Shown here: piece after piece, positions 27,647 to 35,773 of the stretch
Numbering within the stretch: position 1 is the stretch's first letter
Layout: each line of letters starts with the position of its first letter
Assembly (NCBI RefSeq): GCF_030915445.1
Contig: NZ_CP133264.1
Coordinates: 4,869,208 to 4,933,207, forward strand
Direction: 5' to 3'
Source of the DNA: Clostridium sp. OS1-26
Lineage (GTDB): Bacteria > Bacillota > Clostridia > Clostridiales > Clostridiaceae
Length of the DNA stretch: 64,000 nt
The notes under the pieces: generated by a model
The model's input: the letters and a program-made list of their open reading frames with translations, nothing else
Databases searched by the model: none
Told to the model about the DNA's origin: nothing
Position numbers and translations under genes: made by a program

Positions 27647-28407
27647 TTATGCAGATTTTCTAGCTAAGTCTTCACATTTTTGTGGAGTCATATATCCAAT
27701 GCTGCTATGCAGCCTTCTTATGTTGTACCAGGATTCTATGTATTCAAAAATAGCAAGCCTAGCAGAATTAAAATCTAAGTATGTAACAAGATTTACCTCC
27801 TCCTTCTTAAGGGATACATGAAAAGATTCGATACAAGCATTGTCATAAGGACATCCCTTAGAGCTAAAAGAGTGAGTGATTAAATTAGTGTTTACTATAT
27901 ATTCTTTAAAAGCGGAGCTTGTATACTGACAGGCTAAATAACACCATCCATCCTTGATAGTATGAATATAGGTTATATAAGTTACCCATTTCTTGTTGAT
28001 ACTCTCAGCTTGAAAGTCTCTTTTGAGTATATTTTCTTTTTCTTCTATTTTATGCTTAGAAGTAGATGGTCTATATTTCTTTGTTATTACAGATTTTACT
28101 CCGATTTTCTTCATCAACCTTTGAGTTCTTTTTATGCTAATTGTTATGCCAATTGTATTTAGAGATGCGTGTATCTTATGGGCTCCATAACGGCCTTTAC
28201 TAGCTTTGTGTATATCTATAATTGCTTTCGCAATGTTATTATTCTCTAAATCTCTTTTGCTAGGCTTCTTTCTTAGGTATTGGTAATAAGAGCTCCTAGA
28301 TACCTTAAGAACTTTGCACATTAGTTTAATATCATGGTATTTCTTGTTGGTTATGATAAATTCAAATACCGATGTTACCTCCTTGCGAATATGTCCATAG
28401 CTTTTTT
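27647..28407 (-). pseudogene. IS3 OrfB integrase, catalytic core deleted
   Basis: Read from the -1 frameshift site as KKSYGHIRKEV, then the usual HTH_21 region (GRYGAHKIHASLNTIGI). The integrase core starts WVTYITYIHTIKDGWCYLA, where the family has WVTDITYIHT, so the first catalytic Asp is replaced by Tyr. It then jumps directly to CQYTSSAFKEY. About 55-60 residues containing the second Asp region are missing in frame. The final Glu helix region (ESFHVSLKKEEV) remains. Two independent defects make it inactive. Confidence 0.85.
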
Positions 28408-28647
28408 TAGTATTTCATTTTCTTCTTCAAGCTTTGCCATTTTCTTAAGAATTGCTTGATAATCTGCTGTTGTTATTGCTGTATCTTTACCTATAGTTAC
28501 AGATTTGGTTTTTTTAATCCATCCAGTTATGGTTGATTTAGAAAGGGCATATTCACTACTTAACTCTGCTAAAGTCTTTCCAGAGTTGTAAAGTTCTATT
28601 ATTGTATTTTTAAATTCTTCTGTATATTGTTTTTGACCTGTTGCCAT
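28375..28647 (-). CDS. IS3 OrfA, helix-turn-helix transposition protein
   Basis: 90 aa. ATG 28647 with AAGGAAG upstream is chosen over a longer in-frame start lying in the terminal repeat. HTH of the transposase-8 family (YTEEFKNTIIELYNSGKTLAELSSEY, then LSKSTITGWIKK) with a C-terminal leucine zipper (ILKKMAKLEEENEILKKAM). The zipper spans the A7 slippery site that would produce the OrfAB fusion. It binds the terminal repeats. Confidence 0.85.
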   Translation of the reverse strand: MATGQKQYTEEFKNTIIELYNSGKTLAELSSEYALSKSTITGWIKKTKSVTIGKDTAITTADYQAILKKMAKLEEENEILKKAMDIFARR

Positions 28648-28745
28648 TGTAACACTTCCTTCTCTTTTCTTTATTGTAAAGTGTTCGGCTTTTCGTGTAT
28701 ACAATATTATACTAACATCAAAATACAATTGAATCATATAAACAA

Positions 28746-29024
28746 TTGGCTCAGGCAGATTTAGATTTTCACCAGCAAATATGTAAAATGTCTCATAATA
28801 CGTTGTATGGAAATAGCTATACCCTTGCCAGAGAAGCGATATATCAATATTTACTGAATATTATAAAATTCCGTCATGATGACTGGAAAAGTAAATCCGT
28901 TCCTGCCAAACAGGTAATCGGGTATAATATACATAGAGATTTATGTGATGCGATCCGAAATAAACAGCGTGAAAAATGTAAACAAATTTATCTGACTATG
29001 ATTGATCATGATATGGAACTTTGA
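28746..29024 (+). pseudogene. FCD-domain fragment of a GntR/FadR-type regulator
   Basis: The frame contains ADLDFHQQICKMSHNTLY, the typical ligand-domain helix of the FCD family, and ends in YLTMIDHDMEL. The winged-helix DNA-binding half is missing, and the fragment begins close to the IS3 end. It was probably truncated by that insertion or an associated deletion. Confidence 0.75.
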
Positions 29025-29154
29025 TCAAACAAACAAAACGATGCTTTGTGATTGATATCTTTCATATACGAAAAGTCGCCATTTTCCCGATTCGGAAACG
29101 GCGACTTTACTATTTTTAATGAATGCCTCCAAATTCTTGATATGTCTTTACTGC

Positions 29155-31104
29155 TTATATGAGGTATGCAACATCCATAGCACTTCTGGTTGCTGAACGC
29201 ATGTTTCCAACTTTAACACTATCGCCAATTTGGTAAACTGGAATTCCTGCAGCATCTAAGCTGTCAATGATTTCTCTGCCATATGGCCGACTGCCGACTG
29301 CCGAGATGATTAAGTCTGCCCGAACCACCGCTTCCTTTCCATCAGCAGTTTCAAACATAACCTCACTGTCAGCAATTTCCGTTACCAAAACCCCTGTTTC
29401 AATCCGTATATTTTCTCGCAGGTATGCTTCTAAAAATTCCCGGTGCATTGGTTCTTCATCTGTACATATCACATTTGATTTTTCAAGAATTGTAATCTTA
29501 TAACCTTTCTTGTGCAGAAAATGTGCCGTTTCACAGCCAACCATACCACCACCGATGATCACAGCTGTCTTTCCCTGTGAAAGCATTTCTTCATTACCAC
29601 CTAAAATATCCCATGCTGTGGTAACCTTTTCTTTGCCCATAATCGGAGGTTTTACGGGTCTTGCTCCTGTTGCAATAACAATCGCATCAACAGCATTTGA
29701 ATTTAGCATTTTGGCATCTGTCTCTGTATTTAACTTTACATTTATACAAAGCCGTTCAATCTCCTGCTGATACCAATGCAATGCCTTCTGAATTACTTCT
29801 TTATGGGGTGCCATACCCGCCAATATCATTTGCCCTCCCAGTTTGTCAGTTCTTTCTGTGATTGTCACATCATGACCTCTTTTAGCAGCAATAATTGCCG
29901 TCTGCATACCCGCAATACCACCACCGACAATCATTACCTTTTTACGAATACCGGCGGCTGGCACATTGTGTTCGCTGTATTGATGCTCATAACCAGTATA
30001 TGGATTGATTGCACAACGCAGATTTCCATGACGAAATAATTGATTTAAGCATCCATCATTGCAATTCAGACAAGGCCGAATTTGCTCTTCTTGGCCACAC
30101 TCAAGTTTTCTAACCCAGAATGGATCACATAGTAACTGGCGGCCAATGCAAATAAGATCGGTTTTCTCTTGTTCTATCACTTCATTACAGAAAGATGGGG
30201 TGCGAAATTTTCCGACTGCCGCCACTTTTGCTGTTGTCATGGCTTCTTTGACCGGAGTAGCCATATATAACCGACCACCTTCGTCTTGCCATTGGCTCTC
30301 TGTATCCATGCATTGACTTTTGAAAAAGCCCATGGTGGCGTTTATCATATCAGCACCTGCCGTTTCACATAGACGGGCCACCTCAACCCCTTCTTCGATA
30401 CTTAGCCCATTAGAAATCTCTAAATCTTTGATAGCAAGACGAACACTGATCATAAAATTGCCAGGACACCTCTTTTTTATTCCAGAAATAATTTCTGTCA
30501 ATATGCGTGCCCTATTTTCCAGTGCTCCACCATACTCGTCTGTTCGATGATTATATTCAGGCGTTAAGAATTCATTGATCAGGTATGTTGAGGAAGCATG
30601 TACTTCGACGCCATCTAAGCCAGCCTTATAGAGCATTTCTGCAGCGAAGATATGTTTTTCGATGATTTCGTTTACTTCATCATGTGACATTTCTCTGGCC
30701 TTAAACCAAAGGTCGCCATCATACCCCGAAGGCGACATACAAAGTTCTCCATTGTTATATTCCGGGTCTGAAAGAAAACCACCATGATGAATCTGTGCAA
30801 TAATCTTTGTGTCATAGCTATGTACAGACTCCGCCAACCGACGCCAATCCGGCATAACGGAATTGCTGTTCACCTTTGGCTGACGCTCAACGATCAGACC
30901 ATGGGGAAAATCTACTGCTGAACATTCTGTTATGATTAATCCAACACCCCCTCGTGCTCGTTCTGTGTAATAGGCAATGGAATTGGGGCTAAGTGTTCCG
31001 TCAGCATTCGCCAGGTTATTCGCCATAGGCGGCATGATAAAACGATTTTTTAATGTAATCGGGCCAACCTGAATTGGCTCAAATAATTTCTTATATTCAG
31101 TCAT
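29155..31104 (-). CDS. NADH:flavin oxidoreductase, 2,4-dienoyl-CoA reductase/BaiCD-like, 649 aa
   Basis: Three-domain flavoenzyme. An old-yellow-enzyme TIM barrel with FMN (residues about 5-350; KNRFIMPPMANN, AQIHHGG, GVEVHA) leads to a 4Fe-4S site (CLNCNDGCLNQ, then LRCAINP). FAD- and NAD(P)-binding Rossmann domains follow, with VMIVGGGIAGMQ and TAVIIGGGMVGCE. Such enzymes reduce enoate or dienoyl double bonds, for example in fatty-acid, bile-acid or cinnamate reduction. The start has AAGGGAG upstream. It diverges from the hxlR-type gene, which probably regulates it. Codon use and base composition are richer in G+C than in neighbouring clostridial genes, suggesting transfer. Substrate unknown. 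Confidence 0.9.
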   Translation of the reverse strand: MTEYKKLFEPIQVGPITLKNRFIMPPMANNLANADGTLSPNSIAYYTERARGGVGLIITECSAVDFPHGLIVERQPKVNSNSVMPDWRRLAESVHSYDTKIIAQIHHGGFLSDPEYNNGELCMSPSGYDGDLWFKAREMSHDEVNEIIEKHIFAAEMLYKAGLDGVEVHASSTYLINEFLTPEYNHRTDEYGGALENRARILTEIISGIKKRCPGNFMISVRLAIKDLEISNGLSIEEGVEVARLCETAGADMINATMGFFKSQCMDTESQWQDEGGRLYMATPVKEAMTTAKVAAVGKFRTPSFCNEVIEQEKTDLICIGRQLLCDPFWVRKLECGQEEQIRPCLNCNDGCLNQLFRHGNLRCAINPYTGYEHQYSEHNVPAAGIRKKVMIVGGGIAGMQTAIIAAKRGHDVTITERTDKLGGQMILAGMAPHKEVIQKALHWYQQEIERLCINVKLNTETDAKMLNSNAVDAIVIATGARPVKPPIMGKEKVTTAWDILGGNEEMLSQGKTAVIIGGGMVGCETAHFLHKKGYKITILEKSNVICTDEEPMHREFLEAYLRENIRIETGVLVTEIADSEVMFETADGKEAVVRADLIISAVGSRPYGREIIDSLDAAGIPVYQIGDSVKVGNMRSATRSAMDVAYLI

Positions 31105-31250
31105 TTTTTTCTCCCTTCAAATCGATTAAGTTAAATATAGTACAATTCCGTTAACGTTTTGTGATTTCATTATAACTATCCACCAAACTACTTGCAAGAA
31201 CGCACTTTTTTGATATATACTGACATAAATGATAGATAGGGGGAATAATT

Positions 31251-31598
31251 TTGAAACGTAAACCAGAACATTATCGTTGCGCTGTTGAAGCTACCATGGA
31301 CTTAATCGGCGGAAAATATAAATCGCTTATATTATGGTATTTGAATGATAACAAAATTTTGAGATTTAATGAATTATCACGTTATATTCCTGATGCAACG
31401 TCAAAAATGCTGACCCGACAGTTGCGTAATCTTGAACAAGATGGCTTGATTGAGCGAAAAGTTTATCCCGAAGTGCCACCTAAAGTAGAATACAAACTTA
31501 CGAGCTTTGGCAAAAGCCTTTATCCAATTTTGAATGCCATGGATAACTGGGGGCTTGAGTACCTGGATGATAACGGTATTATTATTGGCGAAAATTAA
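31251..31598 (+). CDS. HxlR family regulator
   Basis: 115 aa with the HxlR winged helix (CAVEATMDLIGGKYKSLILWYL, LSRYIPDATSKMLTRQLRNLEQDGLIER, PPKVEYKLTSFGKSL). The single cysteine near the N-terminus (residue 10) sits where YodB/HypR-type HxlR proteins sense quinones or aldehydes by thiol modification. It starts at TTG 31251 with GGGGG upstream. Transcribed divergently from the flavin oxidoreductase with 146 bp between, so it most likely controls that gene in response to electrophiles. Confidence 0.87.
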   Translation: MKRKPEHYRCAVEATMDLIGGKYKSLILWYLNDNKILRFNELSRYIPDATSKMLTRQLRNLEQDGLIERKVYPEVPPKVEYKLTSFGKSLYPILNAMDNWGLEYLDDNGIIIGEN

Positions 31599-31720
31599 TA
31601 ATGGGTTTAATGCCTTGACGAAAAAAGCCGCCAGTCGTGATCTGAACCCATTTCATTGGACAGATTTTATGCTGCTTTGTGGAACTGTCAACAAAAAATA
31701 GACACAAAGTTAAGTAAATT

Positions 31721-31970
31721 TTATGAATTCAACTCCTCAAATTGGGCAGGAGAAAGATACCCAAGAGAGGAATGCATCCTCTTTGTGTTGTAGTATAATT
31801 CAATATATTTAAAGATTTCTTGTTGAGCTTGTTCGGGTGTTTCAAAATTAGCATCCTGAATAAGCTCTCTTTTTATTGTCCTGTAAAATGATTCCAATAA
31901 TGCGTTATCATATGGATTGCCTTTCCTACTGACACTTGATATTGCTCCATGTGTACGTAGTAATGTCTGA
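31721..31970 (-). pseudogene. C-terminal fragment of an IS3-family OrfB transposase
   Basis: The minus strand reads SRKGNPYDNALLESFYRTIKREL, then YYNTKRMHSSLGYLSPAQFEELNS and stop, which is the DDE Glu-helix and C-terminus of an IS3 integrase. A terminal-repeat-like TGTCAACAAAAAATAGACAC lies at 31686-31706. The rest of the element is missing. Confidence 0.82.
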
Positions 31971-31986
31971 AAGTTACCGCTGGTAA

Positions 31987-32030
31987 AATCGACTAAAGAA
32001 AAGGGATTACTCCCTTTTCTTTAGTCGATT
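31987..32030. repeat. Perfect 20-bp inverted repeat with 4-nt loop
   Basis: AATCGACTAAAGAAAAGGGA (31987-32006), TTAC, then its exact reverse complement (32011-32030). There is no T-tract after it on either strand. It borders the IS3 fragment. Confidence 0.85.
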
Positions 32031-32076
32031 ACACTTCACAAGCATATTTTAACCTAACTCAAGAATATGGCATTAT

Positions 32077-32203
32077 GGATCTATGTCAATATCTTTGTCT
32101 GCATTTTCTATGGTGCGAGATTTGGGTAAAATATGTTCAATAGAATTGCCGTTGTTTAAACGGCGCTTATTGAGCTTGACATTAAGTAAAATATAGTTGC
32201 ATA
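32077..32203 (-). pseudogene. Remnant of an HNH (DUF1524-type) nuclease gene
   Basis: A short minus-strand frame contains KRRLNNGNSIEHILPKSRT, similar to the SIEHILP motif of DUF262/DUF1524 (GmrSD-like) proteins. It ends NADKDIDIDP followed by a stop. Only about 40 codons remain. The last 19 bp are repeated at the IS3/GH3 junction at 27607-27625. Confidence 0.45.
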
Positions 32204-32290
32204 TTGAAATTTTATTATGTATAATAAAGAAAAGCAGACCAGACTGGTTCGGTCTGTTAGAAAGTATCAAATATCGAAAGGGGAATATGT

Positions 32291-33325
32291 ATGAATTTAA
32301 ATGCACAAGTAAATTTTGATCGTTTTGAAGCAGCTATTCAGGTGATTGATTCCCATACGGCTGGTGAATTTACACGTGTCGTAGTAGGTGGAATCCCTGA
32401 ACCACAGGGGAACACGATGATTGAAAAGAAAAAATGGCTGGAAACTAACTGTGACCAGATTCGTACAGCTCTTATGCTAGAACCAAGAGGACATCATGAT
32501 ATGTTTGGAGCGATTCTTTGCGAACCTGTCAATCCGGAAGCAGATTTTGGTGTTATCTTTATGGACACAGGTGGATATCTGAATATGTGCGGACATGGTA
32601 CTATTGGTTCTGCAACAGTAGCAGTAGAAACAGGAATCGTAGAAGTAACGGAGCCTTATACAGAAGTTGTTCTTGAAGCTCCTGCAGGTCTCATTCGTAC
32701 AAAAGTTGAAGTAAAAGATGGGAAAGCAGTTTCTGTTTCACTTACCAATGTTCCAGCTTTCCTTTATAAAGAAGATTTAATTGCAGAAATTGACGGGCAG
32801 GAAATCCCATATGTAATTTCTTTTGGCGGGAGTTTCTTTGCATTGGTTGACTCAGAAAAAATAGGAATTGAAGAAATCAATGTCAAGAATGTTCCATACT
32901 TAACAAATTTGGGAATGAAGATGCTTGATAAGATTAATCGGGAAATAGAAATCCAACATCCTACTCTCGATATTACATCTGTGGATCTCGTTGAATTTTA
33001 TGGCCCTACACCAAATTTAGATAAAGCTACGATGAGAAATGTCGTTGTTTTCGGTGATTCTCAGGCAGACCGCTCTCCGTGCGGAACTGGTACATCTGCG
33101 AAACTTGCTACATTGAATTCATGGGGAGAAATTGGTGTAGGTGAAGAATTTATATATGAAAGCTTTATAGGGACTTTGTTTAAAGGTGTTATCTTAAAAG
33201 AAACGGAAATAGGCGGATATAGTGCAGTAATACCACAGATTACTGGAAGTGCTTACATTACTGGTCAGTCAACATATTTAATTGATCCTACAGACCCGTT
33301 GAAATATGGATTCTATGCTGGTTAA
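32291..33325 (+). CDS. Proline racemase family enzyme, copy 1
   Basis: 344 aa, cytoplasmic, cofactor-independent. Both catalytic cysteines of proline racemase / 4-hydroxyproline 2-epimerase are present: MCGHGTIG (about residue 101) and DRSPCGTGTSAK (about 263). Trans-3-hydroxyproline dehydratases have Thr at the second site, so an epimerase or racemase activity is more likely here. The N-terminus VIDSHTAGEFTRVVVGG is canonical. ATG 32291 has GAAAGGGG upstream. It is first of a compact set with a paralogue 19 bp downstream, a tautomerase and a TetR gene. Base composition is G+C-richer than the surroundings. Confidence 0.9.
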   Translation: MNLNAQVNFDRFEAAIQVIDSHTAGEFTRVVVGGIPEPQGNTMIEKKKWLETNCDQIRTALMLEPRGHHDMFGAILCEPVNPEADFGVIFMDTGGYLNMCGHGTIGSATVAVETGIVEVTEPYTEVVLEAPAGLIRTKVEVKDGKAVSVSLTNVPAFLYKEDLIAEIDGQEIPYVISFGGSFFALVDSEKIGIEEINVKNVPYLTNLGMKMLDKINREIEIQHPTLDITSVDLVEFYGPTPNLDKATMRNVVVFGDSQADRSPCGTGTSAKLATLNSWGEIGVGEEFIYESFIGTLFKGVILKETEIGGYSAVIPQITGSAYITGQSTYLIDPTDPLKYGFYAG

Positions 33326-33344
33326 AAGAAAAAGGAGAATAATT

Positions 33345-34373
33345 ATGGATTTAAAACCTATTTTTAAGACACAAAGACAGACTTTTACTACAATAGATAT
33401 GCATACAGTAGGAGAACCAGCAAGAGTTATTATTGGCGGAATACCTGAACTTCCAGCTGGTACGATGATGGTGAAAAAAGAATATTTCATAGAGCACTAT
33501 GATTATATAAGGACCTCTCTCTGTTTTGAACCAAGAGGACATAAGGATATGCTCTGTGTTGCACTAGTTGAACCATCCAACGACAAATCAGATTTTGGTG
33601 TGCTCTTTCTGGAAAGTGGAGGAGTGGTTAATATGTGTGGACATGGTACGATCGCTGCAGTAACTGCAATTGTAGAATGTGGTTTTGTAGAAGCCACAGA
33701 ACCTTATACCACCGTTACACTGGATACACCAGCAGGTATGATTATAACAAAAGTTAAAGTCGAAAATGACCATGTAATCAGCGTAGACTTAGAAAATGTA
33801 CCAAGTTTTCTTTATAAGGAAAATTTAGTTACAGAAATTGAAGGATATGGAAAAATAATATATGATATTTCTTTCAGCGGAAGCTTCTGTGCAATCGTAG
33901 ACGCAACACAGCTGAATATGAAACTTTTCGGGCAAAATGTAGACGCGTATACAAAACTTGGCATGAGGATGCTGGAACAAATGAATGAAGAAGTAGAAGT
34001 GAAGCATCCGTTACTTAATATTACTTCCATCGATGTCATTGATTTTTATGGGCCATCAGAAAGTGGTAATGCAGATTTGAAGAACATCGCAATATTTGGT
34101 GAATCCCAAGTAGACCGTTCTCCATGCGGAACCGGAATAAGTGCCAAAGTGGCAGAACTTCATGCAAGAAGGAAATTGGCAATTGGAGATAAATTTGTCT
34201 ATGAAAGTATTGTTGAAAGCCTTTTCCATTGTGTGATAAAAAAAGAAGTCATGGTCGGAGATATTCCTGGCATTGTACCGATAATTACAGGAAGTGCGTA
34301 TATGACAGGATACAATCAGTGGATGATTGATGAAAGTGATCCGTTTAAATACGGTTTTATTTTAGGAAAATAA
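33345..34373 (+). CDS. Proline racemase family enzyme, copy 2
   Basis: 342 aa from ATG 33345, chosen for AAAGGAG upstream; a longer in-frame start overlaps copy 1. Both catalytic cysteines are visible in NMCGHGTIAA and DRSPCGTGISAK, and the N-terminus has TIDMHTVGEPARVIIGG. It is clearly diverged from copy 1, so the two are not a recent duplication. They could act as hetero-oligomer partners or on two different substrates (for example proline and hydroxyproline). Same operon as the MIF-like tautomerase. Confidence 0.9.
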   Translation: MDLKPIFKTQRQTFTTIDMHTVGEPARVIIGGIPELPAGTMMVKKEYFIEHYDYIRTSLCFEPRGHKDMLCVALVEPSNDKSDFGVLFLESGGVVNMCGHGTIAAVTAIVECGFVEATEPYTTVTLDTPAGMIITKVKVENDHVISVDLENVPSFLYKENLVTEIEGYGKIIYDISFSGSFCAIVDATQLNMKLFGQNVDAYTKLGMRMLEQMNEEVEVKHPLLNITSIDVIDFYGPSESGNADLKNIAIFGESQVDRSPCGTGISAKVAELHARRKLAIGDKFVYESIVESLFHCVIKKEVMVGDIPGIVPIITGSAYMTGYNQWMIDESDPFKYGFILGK

Positions 34374-34399
34374 GGCAAGAAGCGAAAGGAGCAATTATT

Positions 34400-34741
34400 A
34401 TGCCATTTATTAAAGCAAATGTATCAACAAAAGTATCAACCGAAAAAGAAATTGAAGTAAAGGCAGCTATGGCAAAAGCAATCGGAATGATTGGGAAGAG
34501 TGAAGGCGGACTTATGGTTCAGGTTGTAGATGAATGCAAACTATATTTAGCTGGAAATCAGGATGGAGAAACTGCTTATGTGAAGGTTGAATATATGGGT
34601 ACGCCGGTTGAGGAAGATGTAGAAAAGATGACAGAATGTATCTGTACGTCATTAGAGGATATCCTCGGAATTCCAGCTGCTCGCACCTATGTGACATATC
34701 AGAGTTATAATTTATGGGGATGCGATAAAAAGAACTTTTGA
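34400..34741 (+). CDS. MIF/phenylpyruvate tautomerase-like protein
   Basis: 113 aa. The initiator Met is followed by Pro (MPFIKANVSTKVS), the catalytic N-terminal proline of the tautomerase superfamily. The C-terminal YVTYQSYNLWGCD corresponds to the MIF-type end, usually Y-x-x-x-x-x-x-x-W-G-W-N. It keto-enol tautomerises small keto acids. GAAAGGAG precedes the ATG, 26 bp after the second racemase, so it is the third operon gene. A role in processing a keto acid from proline or hydroxyproline breakdown is a guess from context. Confidence 0.82.
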   Translation: MPFIKANVSTKVSTEKEIEVKAAMAKAIGMIGKSEGGLMVQVVDECKLYLAGNQDGETAYVKVEYMGTPVEEDVEKMTECICTSLEDILGIPAARTYVTYQSYNLWGCDKKNF

Positions 34742-34794
34742 TAAAAAGAGTTTTAATGCGGTTGAAAAGCAGTAATTGTACTATTTGAAAAATG

Positions 34795-34826
34795 AGCTTT
34801 CTGTGAAATAACCATAGAAAGCTTTT
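34795..34826 (+). terminator. Terminator after the racemase-tautomerase operon
   Basis: AGCTTTCT (34795-34802) / AGAAAGCT (34816-34823) stem then TTTT. Lies 54 bp after the tautomerase stop and before the TetR gene. Confidence 0.6.
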
Positions 34827-34894
34827 CAGCTATTGAAGTAATTGTTGTGATAAAAAACACAGTATCAGTGAACCTTAAAGAGAGGTGAAGAATT

Positions 34895-35506
34895 ATGAAT
34901 CAACGATATGAAGGATTCTTTAAAATTAAAAAAAGGGACAGACTTGTAAATGCTGCAATGGAGGAATTCTCTCAGAGCCAGTATGTAACATCTTCTTTGA
35001 ATAATATTCTAGAAAAAGCTGGGATGTCAAAAGGCGGATATTATCATCATTTTAAAAGCAAGGATGATATGTTTCAATGTATGTGTATTTTCACACAATG
35101 CATATATCAAAAAAGGCTCTTTGAAACAATTGCTCAGGAAGGTACGGATTTGCTGAGTCGTGTGAGGCAGTACGCAATGGTACAAATACAGATTATGATA
35201 GAATACCCCTATTTCTTTAGATTTTTAAATTATATTTCTTCCTCGGAAGATATGAAAAATTTTCCAGACATTTTGGAAGAAATAAATGAACTGCATAAAA
35301 AAGTACTGAAATGTATTTTTGAGGATATAGACACTAACTTGCTAAAATATCCGGAAAAGTCAGAAGAAAGCAAGCAACTGGTTCAGTATACTCTGACTGG
35401 GTTTTCATCACTATTAAATGAGAGAGTATCCGCAGAAGAATGTATGGCGGATTTAGAAAAACTGTTGCAGTTTTTGAGGTTTTTATTGTATAAAAAGAGT
35501 TGTTAA
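34895..35506 (+). CDS. TetR family regulator
   Basis: 203 aa. HTH: LVNAAMEEFSQSQYVTSSLNNILEKAGMSKGGYYHHFKSKDDMF, shown here as the family pattern with GMSKGGYYHHF as recognition region. The C-terminal helical domain contains conserved YPYFFRFLNYI. ATG 34895 has AGAGAGGTG upstream. It follows the racemase operon on the same strand and is the best candidate for its regulator. No clear palindrome was found at the operon promoter, so this link is contextual only. Confidence 0.85.
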   Translation: MNQRYEGFFKIKKRDRLVNAAMEEFSQSQYVTSSLNNILEKAGMSKGGYYHHFKSKDDMFQCMCIFTQCIYQKRLFETIAQEGTDLLSRVRQYAMVQIQIMIEYPYFFRFLNYISSSEDMKNFPDILEEINELHKKVLKCIFEDIDTNLLKYPEKSEESKQLVQYTLTGFSSLLNERVSAEECMADLEKLLQFLRFLLYKKSC

Positions 35507-35773
35507 TAAAACATACTCGTAGCAAGTAGCGGAGTGTCCCCTCACTTTGTTTATATTGTTTAATGTTTAAGTTTCCTTTTTCAATCTTGTTTTAAGAAAC
35601 ATATTCACTCACTGCCACAAAAACTGTTACAATATGCTTGATTTTTATATCAACCGAATTCCGCTAAAAATGTATACCCCTAATTTAAAAATCCCTAGGG
35701 GTGTGCATTAATTCCAATTGAATCCAAAATTTTATGCCTTCTATTGCATATTTAGTCTTGTGTTTTCGCCAAA
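35507..35773. other. Gene-free stretch between tetR and the group II intron
   Basis: No open frame with a ribosome site. A hairpin ACCCCTA (about 35675) / TAGGGGT (about 35700) is present. This sequence forms the 3' flank of the intron and is not part of the GH3 gene that forms its 5' flank. Confidence 0.45.

Larger units (their letters stand above)
27625..28703 (-). mobile_element. IS3-family insertion sequence, internally deleted
   Basis: Imperfect terminal repeats (TGGACACTAAAAGTTGAAC at the left, TGTATACACGAAAAG on the right when read inward) enclose orfA and orfB. An A7 slippery run (28402-28408 on the plus strand as T7) links the frames. orfB lacks its catalytic centre, so the copy is defective. 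Confidence 0.78.

Noticed and set aside
32291..34373. Stickland proline reductase (prd) locus
   Set aside because: No selenoprotein or pyruvoyl PrdA/PrdB genes are nearby; only racemase-family genes with a tautomerase are present.
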